Source: CBHWET01 sp966112985 (GTDB taxonomy: Bacteria > Verrucomicrobiota > Verrucomicrobiia > Limisphaerales > JACDHS01). Taken from it: a stretch of 64,000 nt of DNA. The stretch's first letter is position 1. Each line of letters opens with the position of its first letter. Under the pieces are notes generated by a model, which was given only the letters and a program-made list of their open reading frames with translations, made no database searches and had not been told where the DNA came from. This document shows, one piece after another, positions 26,595-34,160 of the stretch. The position numbers were made by a program, and so were the translations under genes. The stretch covers positions 1-64,000 of the forward strand of contig CBHWET010000001.1 of the NCBI GenBank assembly GCA_966112985.1. Reading direction: 5' to 3'.

Positions 26595-27430
26595 TCGCTC
26601 ACGGGGAACTGCAGCTGATGCCGCCGCCCCCGTTCAGGTCAGCTGAAGCGGCGAACATCGATGAGCTTAAAACTACGGTGTCGGCATCGCGGCTTAATTC
26701 TTGGCTGCGATGCCGGCTCCACTTCTACTTCAAATACGTTCGGCGTATCAGCAAGCCACCAACCACGGCAGCGTTTGTTGGAAAGGTAATACATGCAGTG
26801 CTTCAGCAGTGGAATCTGGCACGTTGGAAAAATGAGCCGTTTGTACTGAATCACTATCGTTCGGTTTTCGAGGACCACTGGCTTGCCGAACAGAACGATA
26901 TGGCTATTGGCTGGAATGGAGACGAAGAAGAGCACTCGAACTCGGCATGGAATTGTTTGGAGCAATACTTCAAACACACGCCCATTCTTGCTGATGAACG
27001 CCCGGAAGCAGTCGAAGTGCCGGTTGAGGCGGAATTCGATGACCTGCCGCGTCTGATCGGAATCATTGACCTGGTTCGATCGGGAGGACGCATCGTGGAC
27101 TTCAAGACGGCCGCCAAGACGCCGGACTCGAGGCAAGTAGCGCATCACCACGAGGTGCAGGCATCATGCTATGCATTGTTGTATCGGCACTGCACCGGGC
27201 ACAAGGAGTCCGATATTGAACTCCATCACATTGTAAAAACGAAGGTTCCAAAAGTCATTGTCACTCCGTTAGGTCCAATGACATCGCTGCAGGAAGGGAG
27301 ATTGTACAGGCTGATCGAGTCCTATCTGGATGGGCTCGACAGGAGGGACTTCGTGCCGTCACCAGGCTTCCAGTGTGCCGGCTGTGAGTTCTTCGAAGAA
27401 TGCCGGCAATGGACCGGAAAGGTCATATGA
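26591..27430 (+). CDS. RecB-like PD-(D/E)XK exonuclease (PDDEXK_1/Cas4-like)
   Basis: This 279-residue protein opens with TVSASRLNSWLRCRLHFYFK, the typical start of RecB-type nuclease domains. Later come GKVIHAVLQQW (the conserved histidine), RLIGIIDLVRSG (D) and RIVDFKTAAKTP (D-x-K), the catalytic set. The end CAGCEFFEECRQW supplies three of the cysteines of a Cas4/AddB-type Fe-S cluster; the fourth may be CRCRLH-region C at the start. Such enzymes degrade DNA ends. It overlaps both neighbours by four bases, so it is translated with them. Confidence 0.8.
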   Translation: MIAHGELQLMPPPPFRSAEAANIDELKTTVSASRLNSWLRCRLHFYFKYVRRISKPPTTAAFVGKVIHAVLQQWNLARWKNEPFVLNHYRSVFEDHWLAEQNDMAIGWNGDEEEHSNSAWNCLEQYFKHTPILADERPEAVEVPVEAEFDDLPRLIGIIDLVRSGGRIVDFKTAAKTPDSRQVAHHHEVQASCYALLYRHCTGHKESDIELHHIVKTKVPKVIVTPLGPMTSLQEGRLYRLIESYLDGLDRRDFVPSPGFQCAGCEFFEECRQWTGKVI

Positions 27431-27879
27431 AGAAAGCACCACATGAGTTCAAAGTTATGCGGGTGCGTGAATGCGTATGCGACCCGCCGATCGTCGATAC
27501 ACCTGAACGTGCATGGGAATATTGGAAACTGAACATTCCGAAGGCCGAATGGTTTGACGAATGCAAAGAAGCGTTTGTTGTGCTGATTCTGAATGCCAGG
27601 CGCAGGATCATTGGGCACAACTTGGTGACACTCGGCGGGTTGGACGTTTGCCTGGTTCATCCACGCGAGGTGTTTCGTCCAGCGATCATCGCTGCGGGAA
27701 GCGCCGTCGTTCTGATGCACAATCATCCAAGCGGTGACTGCACCCCAAGTGAGGCTGACATCAAAGTGACGCGAGACCTGATTCAAGCGGGGCAAGTGCT
27801 GAAGATTGACCTGCTTGATCACGTCATCGTCGGACAGAAGTACTTCTCCTTGCGAGAGGGAGGCTACTTCTACACATGA
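27427..27879 (+). CDS. radC: RadC-family JAB-domain protein
   Basis: This 150-residue protein is a stand-alone JAB/MPN domain of the RadC family. AVVLMHNHPSGDCTPSEAD contains the H-x-H-P-S-G-x-x-x-P-S-x-x-D metal box, and FVVLILNARRRIIGH the preceding strand pair. The usual N-terminal helix-hairpin-helix of chromosomal RadC is missing, as is common in mobile elements. RadC proteins are named for DNA repair but their reaction is not settled. ATG 27427 gives an ATGA overlap with the nuclease gene. A perfect 11-bp hairpin ends the unit. Confidence 0.85.
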   Translation: MKKAPHEFKVMRVRECVCDPPIVDTPERAWEYWKLNIPKAEWFDECKEAFVVLILNARRRIIGHNLVTLGGLDVCLVHPREVFRPAIIAAGSAVVLMHNHPSGDCTPSEADIKVTRDLIQAGQVLKIDLLDHVIVGQKYFSLREGGYFYT

Positions 27880-27882
27880 AGG

Positions 27883-27910
27883 GCCGGGCACAGGATTGTC
27901 TGTGCCCGGC
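27883..27910. terminator. Perfect 11-bp hairpin between convergent genes
   Basis: GCCGGGCACAG pairs with CTGTGCCCGGC around GATTGT. It lies between the radC stop and the stop of the leftward 105-codon gene, so it can terminate transcription from both sides. Confidence 0.8.
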
Positions 27911-27917
27911 TTGCATT

Positions 27918-28235
27918 CTACGCCGCAACCTCTGCGGTCACGCTGACCGAAGTCTTCCGACTATTTCTTTCACTCCAGTGCCTGGACATGATCCCGGTAG
28001 CCCGGTTTAGCCATGACGCGTCCTCCATCAGCAGTAATAAATCGCATGTGGCGAAGTACTTGATGGCGTTAGGAACCGGATTCCCTAGGGGCTTCAACAA
28101 TTTCGATCTCACCAGGATGGGAATGTCGTGTTCCTGGAAACCCAGCAACAGCGCAGTCTGCTGAGTGTTGAGACGAGCCGGCAACCGGCGAGCGTTCAGG
28201 ATCAGCCTGAGCGCTTCTACATGTGGTGTATTCAT
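27918..28235 (-). CDS. Small DNA-binding-like protein of the cassette
   Basis: From ATG 28235 this gives 105 residues: MNTPHVEALRLILNARRLPA, then LNTQQTALLLGFQEHDIPIL, VRSKLLKPLGNPVPNAIKYF. This is the pattern of a helix-turn-helix that selects a tag (as in excisionase-type proteins), a single domain with a short tail. It is the only leftward intact gene inside the rightward cassette and is divergent from the ligase gene with a 37-base gap. That layout fits a small regulator of the cassette. Starts further upstream would run into the ligase promoter. Confidence 0.6.
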   Translation of the reverse strand: MNTPHVEALRLILNARRLPARLNTQQTALLLGFQEHDIPILVRSKLLKPLGNPVPNAIKYFATCDLLLLMEDASWLNRATGIMSRHWSERNSRKTSVSVTAEVAA

Positions 28236-28272
28236 ACCGTCCCACCTGCGCACCAAACCAAAGGAGAAAAAA

Positions 28273-29364
28273 ATGCAAAATGTTATCAATCCGCCACAGG
28301 CGGAGTCCGTCACCTTGTACTACCGCGAAGGTTCCAGCGATAAGGTGTATCAATGCAGCATTGAACCTGTCGGCGACCAATTCGCCGTCAACTTCGCCTT
28401 CGGGCGAAGAGGTTCAACGCTGAATGTTGGAACCAAAACTTCTGCGCCGATCGCGTATGACGAGGCGAAGAAGATCTTCGAGAAGCTCGTGCGGGAGAAA
28501 CAGGCGAAGGGTTATACGCCGGGTGAATCAGGCACACCGTACCAGCTTACAGCAGACGAACAGCGATCGACGGGCATCCACTGCCAGCTGCTGAATCCCA
28601 TTGATGAACGGGATGTGGATCGACTCGTTAATGACCGCGATTGGTGCATGCAGCCGAAGTATGACGGGCGACGTGTCCTCATCATGCGGGTTGGACCGGT
28701 TGTCACGGGTGTGAACCGCAAAGGGCTGACTATTGGATTGCCAGAAAGCATCATGAAATCAGCGGAATCGATTCGTGCTGACTACCTGGTGGATGGTGAA
28801 GCGGTCGGTGACACGTTGTACGCGTTCGACCTGCTAGCGCTGGACGGTGACAGTCTGGCCAACCTTCCTTACCGGGAACGTTTGCTCCGGTTGATGAACC
28901 TGCTGGCGGGCAATCATGTTCGCCACATCCAACTGGTGGAAACAGCATTTGATGCGATGCAGAAGTCAACTCTCCTGCGGGACCTGAAACGGGATCGTCA
29001 GGAAGGTATTGTCTTCAAACATCTCAATGCTCCGTATACAGCGGGACGACCGAACAGTGGAGGCACACAACTGAAACATAAGTTCGTGGCGACCTGTTCG
29101 GCAGTGGTTTCTGACATCAACCAGCGCCGCAGCGTGGAGTTGCGTTTGCTCGATCAAGATGGATGGATGCCGGTCGGCAACGTCACCATTCCGCCGAACA
29201 AGCAGGTTCCACCAGTTGGAACCGTCGTGGAGGTGCAATACCTCTACGCCTTCCCGGAGAGTCACTCGCTCTATCAACCGGTATATCTCGGGGTCCGTGA
29301 AGGCATCGGACAGACCGACTGCGTGTTGTCGCAGTTGAAGTACAAGCCTGCCGAAGAGCAATAA
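28273..29364 (+). CDS. WGR-domain ATP-dependent DNA ligase
   Basis: This 363-residue protein has an N-terminal WGR domain (LYYREGSSDKVYQCSIEP, then FAFGRRGSTLNVGTKT) and an ATP-dependent ligase domain. Ligase motif I is MQPKYDGRRVLI with the lysine that takes AMP. VDGEAVGDTLYAFDLL gives motif III, REGIVFKHLNAPY motif IV, and LKHKF motif V. It seals nicks in double-stranded DNA. An OB-like C terminus follows. WGR domains bind nucleic acid, as in PARP proteins. ATG 28273 has AAGGAG at good spacing. The WGR-ligase fusion is typical for some Planctomycetota and Verrucomicrobiota, as far as I recall. Confidence 0.85.
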   Translation: MQNVINPPQAESVTLYYREGSSDKVYQCSIEPVGDQFAVNFAFGRRGSTLNVGTKTSAPIAYDEAKKIFEKLVREKQAKGYTPGESGTPYQLTADEQRSTGIHCQLLNPIDERDVDRLVNDRDWCMQPKYDGRRVLIMRVGPVVTGVNRKGLTIGLPESIMKSAESIRADYLVDGEAVGDTLYAFDLLALDGDSLANLPYRERLLRLMNLLAGNHVRHIQLVETAFDAMQKSTLLRDLKRDRQEGIVFKHLNAPYTAGRPNSGGTQLKHKFVATCSAVVSDINQRRSVELRLLDQDGWMPVGNVTIPPNKQVPPVGTVVEVQYLYAFPESHSLYQPVYLGVREGIGQTDCVLSQLKYKPAEEQ

Positions 29365-29446
29365 GTGTCTCCAACTGGAGACGAATCCCGAGGTGCAGTG
29401 GACGCAGAGCCGCTGCACGTTCGGTAAACCGTTCACTCTGCATAAC

Positions 29447-29475
29447 GCGCCAGTCCGGAAATCTCCGGCTGGCGC
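29447..29475 (+). terminator. Intergenic hairpin upstream of the clamp gene
   Basis: GCGCCAG and CTGGCGC pair around a loop that contains a further CCGG/CCGG pair, followed by TTTCTTCTTT. It is the same arrangement as at 25198: hairpin, T-rich run, then AAAGGAG and the ATG of the next gene (29500). Confidence 0.75.
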
Positions 29476-29499
29476 TTTCTTCTTTAGAGAAAGGAGCAA

Positions 29500-30999
29500 A
29501 TGAAACCACAAGTTGAAATCGAAATGCCTGTCGCAGAACTGAAGATGGCTCTGCCGGGCTACAGCAAAATTATTCTGAAGAAACCGTCACTGCCGGTGCT
29601 CGGCTGTTTGAAGATCCGTTTAGACGAAAACAAGCGCATCACGCTTACGGGAACCAACCTGGATGAAACGGCCTACTTCGCGTTGCCGACACGACGCGAC
29701 GGGTTATCCGGGGAAGTGCTGGTCTCGTTCCAGGAACTCACGAAAATCGTCAGGGGCTGCAACAATGAGGATTCGGTGCGCATTGTCGCCGACAACGAAT
29801 CCACCATCATCCGTTACTCAATCGGTGGTTCGTGGGTCGATCACCCGGTCGAACATCTCGCGCTGAAGGAGTGGCCGGTCTGTCCAATATTGAAAACCGA
29901 AGACATTGCGCTTCCGGAAACATTCAAGCAGACACTCAAGCAAGCGTTGGAATGTTCGTCGGTCGACAGCACCCGGTATGTGCTGCAAGGCGCATGTCTG
30001 GAGCGAAGCGATAGTGGCCATTATGTGGTGGCGACCGATGGGCGTCATCTGTTCGCCGCCAACTCGTTCACCTTGAACGTGAATGAACCCGTGTTGATTC
30101 AGGCACGGAAGTTCGTGACCTGGCCTGAATTCATGCAGGACGGCCCCTGGCGTTTGAAGGTCTTAAATCGGACTGCGGATGCCTCGCCATGGATACAGAT
30201 CTCCTCCGATCACTGGGCGTATGTCGCCAAGCAGATCGATGGAAACTATCCAAACTGGCGACAGACGATCCCGCAGCCGAACTCGAAGTGGACCCGCATT
30301 GAACTGGACGATGTGAGTGCCGAAATGCTGATCGGTAGCATTCCAATGATGCCCGGTCACGACCGGGAGCATGAACCGGTAGAGTTGGATGTGCGTGAGG
30401 GAACATTGTTCCTCACAGGCACGGGTAAGAATGGCAACCTGGGACAAGTGCGCATCAATGCACCGAAGGTCACCGGAAAAGACGCCATCGTGTCACTCAA
30501 TCGTTACTACCTGTTACGGGCCCTTCGCTTCGGATTCCGAACGATCGAAATCGACGATTCGCTCACACCTGTCCTGTTTACAAATGTAGGGAAGACAATG
30601 GTGGTGATGCCCGTTCGGATGGCTGCTGCACCGACCGAAACCAAACCGGAAGACGCTACCCCGGCCCCGACGGAAACAAACTCTCCACGAGAGTCGACTC
30701 CCGCTGCTGAACCGTCCAGCAGTGGAGTTGAAATCAAAACGACGGATCGAGTTATGCCAGATACACTGACACCGCCACAACGTGGCAACATCACTGGTCA
30801 AAAAGACGCCAACAAATCAGCCATAAAAGAACTCCTCGAACGCATCGAATCGATCAAGACCGCGCTTCGTGACATCCTTGGTGACTTGAACGATACGGTG
30901 CCTTTGTTGAAGCAGGCGTTAAAAGAGCAAAAGGCGACCGAAAAGGAAATCGAAACCGTTCGGTCGCGGCTCCGCGAGATCAAATCCGTGGAGATCTAA
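29500..30999 (+). CDS. dnaN: DNA polymerase III beta-clamp (DnaN) homologue with C-terminal coiled coil
   Basis: This 499-residue protein carries the three-fold clamp architecture in residues 1-370. KIILKKPSLPVLGCLKIRLD is the typical first-domain start, ECSSVDSTRYVLQGACLE with YVVATDGRHLFAAN marks the second domain, and the third ends in GKTMVVMPVRM, matching the usual M-P-x-R-L end of DnaN. Unlike normal DnaN (about 370 residues) it continues with a proline/threonine/glutamate-rich linker and a coiled coil (LKQALKEQKATEKEIETVRS). Clamps encircle DNA and tether polymerases, ligases and nucleases. As a cassette-borne extra clamp it probably serves the ligase and nucleases encoded beside it. 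Confidence 0.85.
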   Translation: MKPQVEIEMPVAELKMALPGYSKIILKKPSLPVLGCLKIRLDENKRITLTGTNLDETAYFALPTRRDGLSGEVLVSFQELTKIVRGCNNEDSVRIVADNESTIIRYSIGGSWVDHPVEHLALKEWPVCPILKTEDIALPETFKQTLKQALECSSVDSTRYVLQGACLERSDSGHYVVATDGRHLFAANSFTLNVNEPVLIQARKFVTWPEFMQDGPWRLKVLNRTADASPWIQISSDHWAYVAKQIDGNYPNWRQTIPQPNSKWTRIELDDVSAEMLIGSIPMMPGHDREHEPVELDVREGTLFLTGTGKNGNLGQVRINAPKVTGKDAIVSLNRYYLLRALRFGFRTIEIDDSLTPVLFTNVGKTMVVMPVRMAAAPTETKPEDATPAPTETNSPRESTPAAEPSSSGVEIKTTDRVMPDTLTPPQRGNITGQKDANKSAIKELLERIESIKTALRDILGDLNDTVPLLKQALKEQKATEKEIETVRSRLREIKSVEI

Positions 31000-31016
31000 C
31001 GCTAACCATCAAAAAA

Positions 31017-31062
31017 CGAACAAGAGCCGGAGCCTCCATCGTGCGTTCTCCGGCTCTGTTCG
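31017..31062 (+). terminator. Intergenic hairpin upstream of the 58-codon gene
   Basis: CGAACAAGAGCCGGA pairs with TCCGGCTCTGTTCG with one bulged base, loop of 17. It lies between the clamp stop and the AAAGGA ribosome site of the next gene, the third instance of the same hairpin-then-ribosome-site layout. Confidence 0.7.
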
Positions 31063-31078
31063 TTTCCAGAAAGGACAC

Positions 31079-31255
31079 ATGTTTCTACACATCCTGAAGA
31101 TCGCATTGATCATCGCGGTGGTAATCGCACTCGTGATCGTGCTGTTTCATCTCCTGCCATGGCTGCTTGGGGGTGCGGTGGTCGTGCTCGTCGTTCAACG
31201 GTGGCTCACTCGTAACCGGCCTCCCGGCCCGCCTCAATGGCCGTGGATTCGATAG
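31079..31255 (+). CDS. Small membrane protein (58 residues)
   Basis: ATG 31079 follows AAAGGA at 5-base spacing. The product starts MFLHILKIALIIAVVIALVI and is hydrophobic to about residue 40 (GGAVVVLVVQRW), then ends in a proline-rich polar tail (TRNRPPGPPQWPWIR). It is a one- or two-helix membrane protein. Its TAG stop is followed three bases later by the DUF3150 ATG, so it belongs to the same operon. A role as membrane anchor of the cassette is possible, not shown. Confidence 0.6.
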   Translation: MFLHILKIALIIAVVIALVIVLFHLLPWLLGGAVVVLVVQRWLTRNRPPGPPQWPWIR

Positions 31256-31257
31256 TT

Positions 31258-32259
31258 ATGAATGATCTATTGAAAGTTCTCACACGCGAAGGCGTTCTCT
31301 TGAACGTCTCGGTCCGGTATTGGCGCGGCTGCAAAAAGCTCCGTGCCGAAGACATCGGACTCGATCCCGAGAAGATCAGCGACAAGCTGATTAGCCTCGG
31401 GCACAAGCGGCTGCTGCCGAAAGAAGCGACCGCTCAACTGGGACTGACTGAGTCCCGCACACACGCGCTCGTTGAAGCGAACACGTTCCCGTTCCTCAAC
31501 GGCCTGGCTCACTTCCTCCCGAACGCAAAGCTCGAAGAGGTGAACGGGAAATTGAAAGCGCTGGAACGAGAGTTCTGGGACGCAAAACAAGAGTTCCTCC
31601 GCCATTACAGCAGTTTGCGTGAACAAGCTTCACGCGACTGGCGAACGATGGCGGAACGGTTGGTCTCGCAACCAGAACGGCTCGTGGCGACGATCGAAGC
31701 CTCGTTTCCGACACTGCAACGGATGGAACGGCTGTTCGGCTTCGACATCCAGCAGTTCCAGATCGCGGTTCCCGAGCGGCTCGGCCTGGACGTCGTTTCA
31801 CTCGCTGACCAGCAACACCTGATTCAGGCGAGACAAGATGCCGCCAGGGAGGCTCAAACGAAGATCCGCCGGGACGTGGAGAGTTTCGTGGCAGATTGCG
31901 TGTCTGCTCTACGCGAGCAAACAGCGCAGCTGTGTCACGACATGCTCAACAGCATCAACACGGCGGAAACCGGGGTTCACCAGAAAACGCTCAACCGTCT
32001 CATCCGCTTTATTGACCAGTTCAAGCAATTGAACTTCGCCAATGACGTAGAGATGGAGCAGCAACTGGAAACCGTTCGAAAAGAACTGCTCACGCGAACA
32101 GCAGAGCAATACCGGGACAGTGCGGTGGCAAGGGAACAACTGGTGCGCGGGCTAACACGGTTGCGGGATCACGCAAACCAACTCGCTCGGGCTGAACCGA
32201 AAGAGATCGTCCAGCGTTTCGGGGAATTGGGACGACGAAAGTTCAACCTCGCGGCGTAG
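31258..32259 (+). CDS. DUF3150 domain protein
   Basis: From ATG 31258 the product is 333 residues. GVLLNVSVRYWRGCKKLRAE and ISLGHKRLLPKEA are typical DUF3150 N-terminal patterns, followed by FPFLNGLAHFLP and long helices. DUF3150 proteins usually neighbour MoxR-type AAA ATPases and VWA proteins in phage and plasmid genomes, and their job is unknown. Here no MoxR or VWA gene is adjacent; the Ycf46-like AAA ATPase further on may be the functional partner. The protein is cytoplasmic and highly helical. Confidence 0.8.
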   Translation: MNDLLKVLTREGVLLNVSVRYWRGCKKLRAEDIGLDPEKISDKLISLGHKRLLPKEATAQLGLTESRTHALVEANTFPFLNGLAHFLPNAKLEEVNGKLKALEREFWDAKQEFLRHYSSLREQASRDWRTMAERLVSQPERLVATIEASFPTLQRMERLFGFDIQQFQIAVPERLGLDVVSLADQQHLIQARQDAAREAQTKIRRDVESFVADCVSALREQTAQLCHDMLNSINTAETGVHQKTLNRLIRFIDQFKQLNFANDVEMEQQLETVRKELLTRTAEQYRDSAVAREQLVRGLTRLRDHANQLARAEPKEIVQRFGELGRRKFNLAA

Positions 32260-32996
32260 TTGCGTTGAGATGGTCCATCAGTGGCAGTCTGTTTTCCTGA
32301 ACTCTTCTCACGAGGAGTTCAGGACTTCGGCTGCTGGGAGAGCAGCTACAGAAGAATACGGGTAAGCTCACCTCCTTACCTTCAAGACGGAACACCCCCG
32401 TTTTGCCCGTGCCGGGCTTGCGGTGAAACTCGCCTTGCAGGGAAAAATCATACACGGGCAAGTAAAGGGCTAGGAACTCGTTGATGTAGTAGAGCGAGGT
32501 GACGCAGCCGGCAATCAGCACCAGTCGAGCCTGACGAGCAGCGGAAATACGTTGGTAAAGAGCCTAAGGTCGCGAACGACCATGGCGAGGAACAGAGCTT
32601 CGTCTGGAACCGATCCCATCGACACCGTTGCTCGCGGGGTTAGGTCGAGGTGGCGGCGAGATGCTCCCGTCGCTTGGGTAGATACGACGCGTCAATTAGG
32701 TTCAAGCTGCGTTCCCATACTCGGAACCAAGGGTGTGGTTTGATCGGATTGGCGAAATAGGCACGCAACCGGTTCTCACAATCGTCCGCATTTCGAATCT
32801 CTGACCACCGTCCATCGTTGAACTCACCGACTGACGGATTAACTCCAACGGTGAGGACTTCAGCATTGCACACATCGCCGAAATACGGGATCGGCCAAGT
32901 TTTGACTCCTTTGCGGTAGTTACGGGCAAAGGCCGAGTCATCGCGAGCTACGGCATCCGCCACATTCGCAATGGAGGGGAGGTAATGGTCGGCCAT
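32243..32996 (-). pseudogene. Uracil-DNA-glycosylase-like gene broken by two frameshifts
   Basis: Starting at ATG 32996 the frame reads MADHYLPSIANVADAVARDD, then WPIPYFGDVCNAEVLTVGVN and PSVGEF, the G-x-N-P-S motif of UDG-superfamily proteins. It stops at 32640. The following minus-strand sequence continues the protein in the next frame (DLTPRATVSMGSVPDEALFL, then LFTNVFPLL), and after a second shift as ARLVLIAGCVTSLYYINEFL to 32243. Each break is explained by one missing base (near 32644 and near 32540). All three pieces together give about 245 residues, a normal length. The gene lies leftward inside a rightward cassette and its end overlaps the DUF3150 end by 17 bases. Confidence 0.55.
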
Positions 32997-33069
32997 GCCC
33001 CGAGTGTAATTTTTTCGGCCCGTTCCGCGAGCCGAACTTCTAACCATCAACATCAACTCAAAGGAATCA

Positions 33070-33450
33070 ATGAGTCACTTCACAACAATTAAAACACAAA
33101 TCAAAGACATCGAAGCGCTACGATCGGCGTGTGCGGAATTGGGCGTGCCACTTCTGCAAAATGCTGAAGCACGGGGCTTCGTGTCGAACAAACAAGCCGG
33201 CGAATATGTCGTGCGGCTTAAAGGCCCGTATGACATTGCACTGAATCGACAGCAGGACGGGAGTTACGGGCTCACAGCCGACCTGTGGCAGGGGCATGTC
33301 GAACGAGAGGTCGGCACCGGCTACGGAAAACTGCTTCAGCTTTACGCAGTGCATAAAGCAATGCGTGAAGCCAAACGGAAGGGACACCTGGTCAAACGGA
33401 CGCAACAGCGGGATGGAGCGATAAAACTCATTATCGCGGGGGTATCATGA
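33070..33450 (+). CDS. ycf35: DUF1257 protein (Ycf35-like)
   Basis: This 126-residue protein starts MSHFTTIKTQIKDIEALRSA, then CAELGVPL. It contains GPYDIALNRQQDGSYGLTAD, the pattern of the DUF1257 (Ycf35) family known from plastids, cyanobacteria and some other bacteria. Function is not established. It overlaps the DUF2997 gene by four bases; these two plus a Ycf46-type ATPase form a set that recurs together. An AAAGGAATC ribosome site precedes the ATG. Confidence 0.85.
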   Translation: MSHFTTIKTQIKDIEALRSACAELGVPLLQNAEARGFVSNKQAGEYVVRLKGPYDIALNRQQDGSYGLTADLWQGHVEREVGTGYGKLLQLYAVHKAMREAKRKGHLVKRTQQRDGAIKLIIAGVS

Positions 33451-33638
33451 AAACCGTCGAAATCATCGTGTGCCCAACTGGGGAGATTCAAATTGATGCA
33501 GTCGGTTTCCAAGGACCGGAGTGCGAACAGGCCACACGCTACCTGGAAGAAGCGCTTGGCGTTGTATCGAGCCGGGTGAAAAAGCCCGAATACCAGCAAC
33601 GCGTTAAACCCAAACAACAACAAAGGATCGGCCAATGA
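33447..33638 (+). CDS. DUF2997 protein
   Basis: A 63-residue protein starting MKTVEIIVCPTGEIQIDAVG and continuing FQGPECEQATRYLEEALG. This two-strand-plus-helix pattern with the GP.C motif is the DUF2997 family. It nearly always follows a DUF1257 gene. It overlaps both neighbours by four bases, so the three are translated together. Confidence 0.85.
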   Translation: MKTVEIIVCPTGEIQIDAVGFQGPECEQATRYLEEALGVVSSRVKKPEYQQRVKPKQQQRIGQ

Positions 33639-33862
33639 ACACTGTCGTGCTCACGGTTGATCCTTCCGGCAGGGGTTCCTGCATCTACACCGAACTGATT
33701 GATCTCCAATCGATCGGTTCTCTCGAAATCACTCGCGCCACGACGATTGAGTTCAACAACGACACTCAAGAGTGGGAGGTCAGGCAAGACGATCGAGTGA
33801 TCTTCACCAATCGTTCCCGTGCGGTTTGCCTGGCGTGGGAACACCAACAACTCAACCGCTGA
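33635..33862 (+). CDS. Small hypothetical protein of the DUF1257/DUF2997 set
   Basis: A 75-residue protein (MNTVVLTVDPSGRGSCIYTE) predicted to form beta strands (ITRATTIEFNNDTQEWEVRQ) and a final helix. No family known to me. It overlaps the DUF2997 gene by four bases and is followed by the SWIM-zinc gene after four bases. Confidence 0.65.
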   Translation: MNTVVLTVDPSGRGSCIYTELIDLQSIGSLEITRATTIEFNNDTQEWEVRQDDRVIFTNRSRAVCLAWEHQQLNR

Positions 33863-33866
33863 TCCG

Positions 33867-34160
33867 ATGAACAAGCCTATCGTGCGGGTCTGGACCTTCG
33901 GTTCAGATTCGAATCCCCATTGCGAGTATCAGACGCTGCTTTACGCGGATAACTCGACATCGTGCAACTGCGCGGGCTGGACACGTCGTGTGGCGAGCGA
34001 CGGGAGTCGCTCCTGTAAACACACCCGCTGGGTGGATATGGGAGTGGCTGACCGGCACTGCACTGGCACACACGAATACGGATCAGCCAACCGAAAGGAG
34101 AATCATGTCAAAGAAGCCAAATCAGAACGCCGCCTCGGCCAGCGCAAGTTCGCTGTCTAG
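33867..34160 (+). CDS. SWIM-type zinc-finger protein
   Basis: A 97-residue protein. NSTSCNCAGWTRRVASDGSR followed by SCKHTRWVDMG gives the C-x-C ... C-x-H spacing of a SWIM zinc finger. SWIM domains bind DNA or proteins. The end of the ORF overlaps the start of the ATPase gene by 56 bases in another frame; the last 20 residues may matter little. It lies directly after the small gene at 33635 and before the Ycf46-like ATPase gene. Confidence 0.7.
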   Translation: MNKPIVRVWTFGSDSNPHCEYQTLLYADNSTSCNCAGWTRRVASDGSRSCKHTRWVDMGVADRHCTGTHEYGSANRKENHVKEAKSERRLGQRKFAV

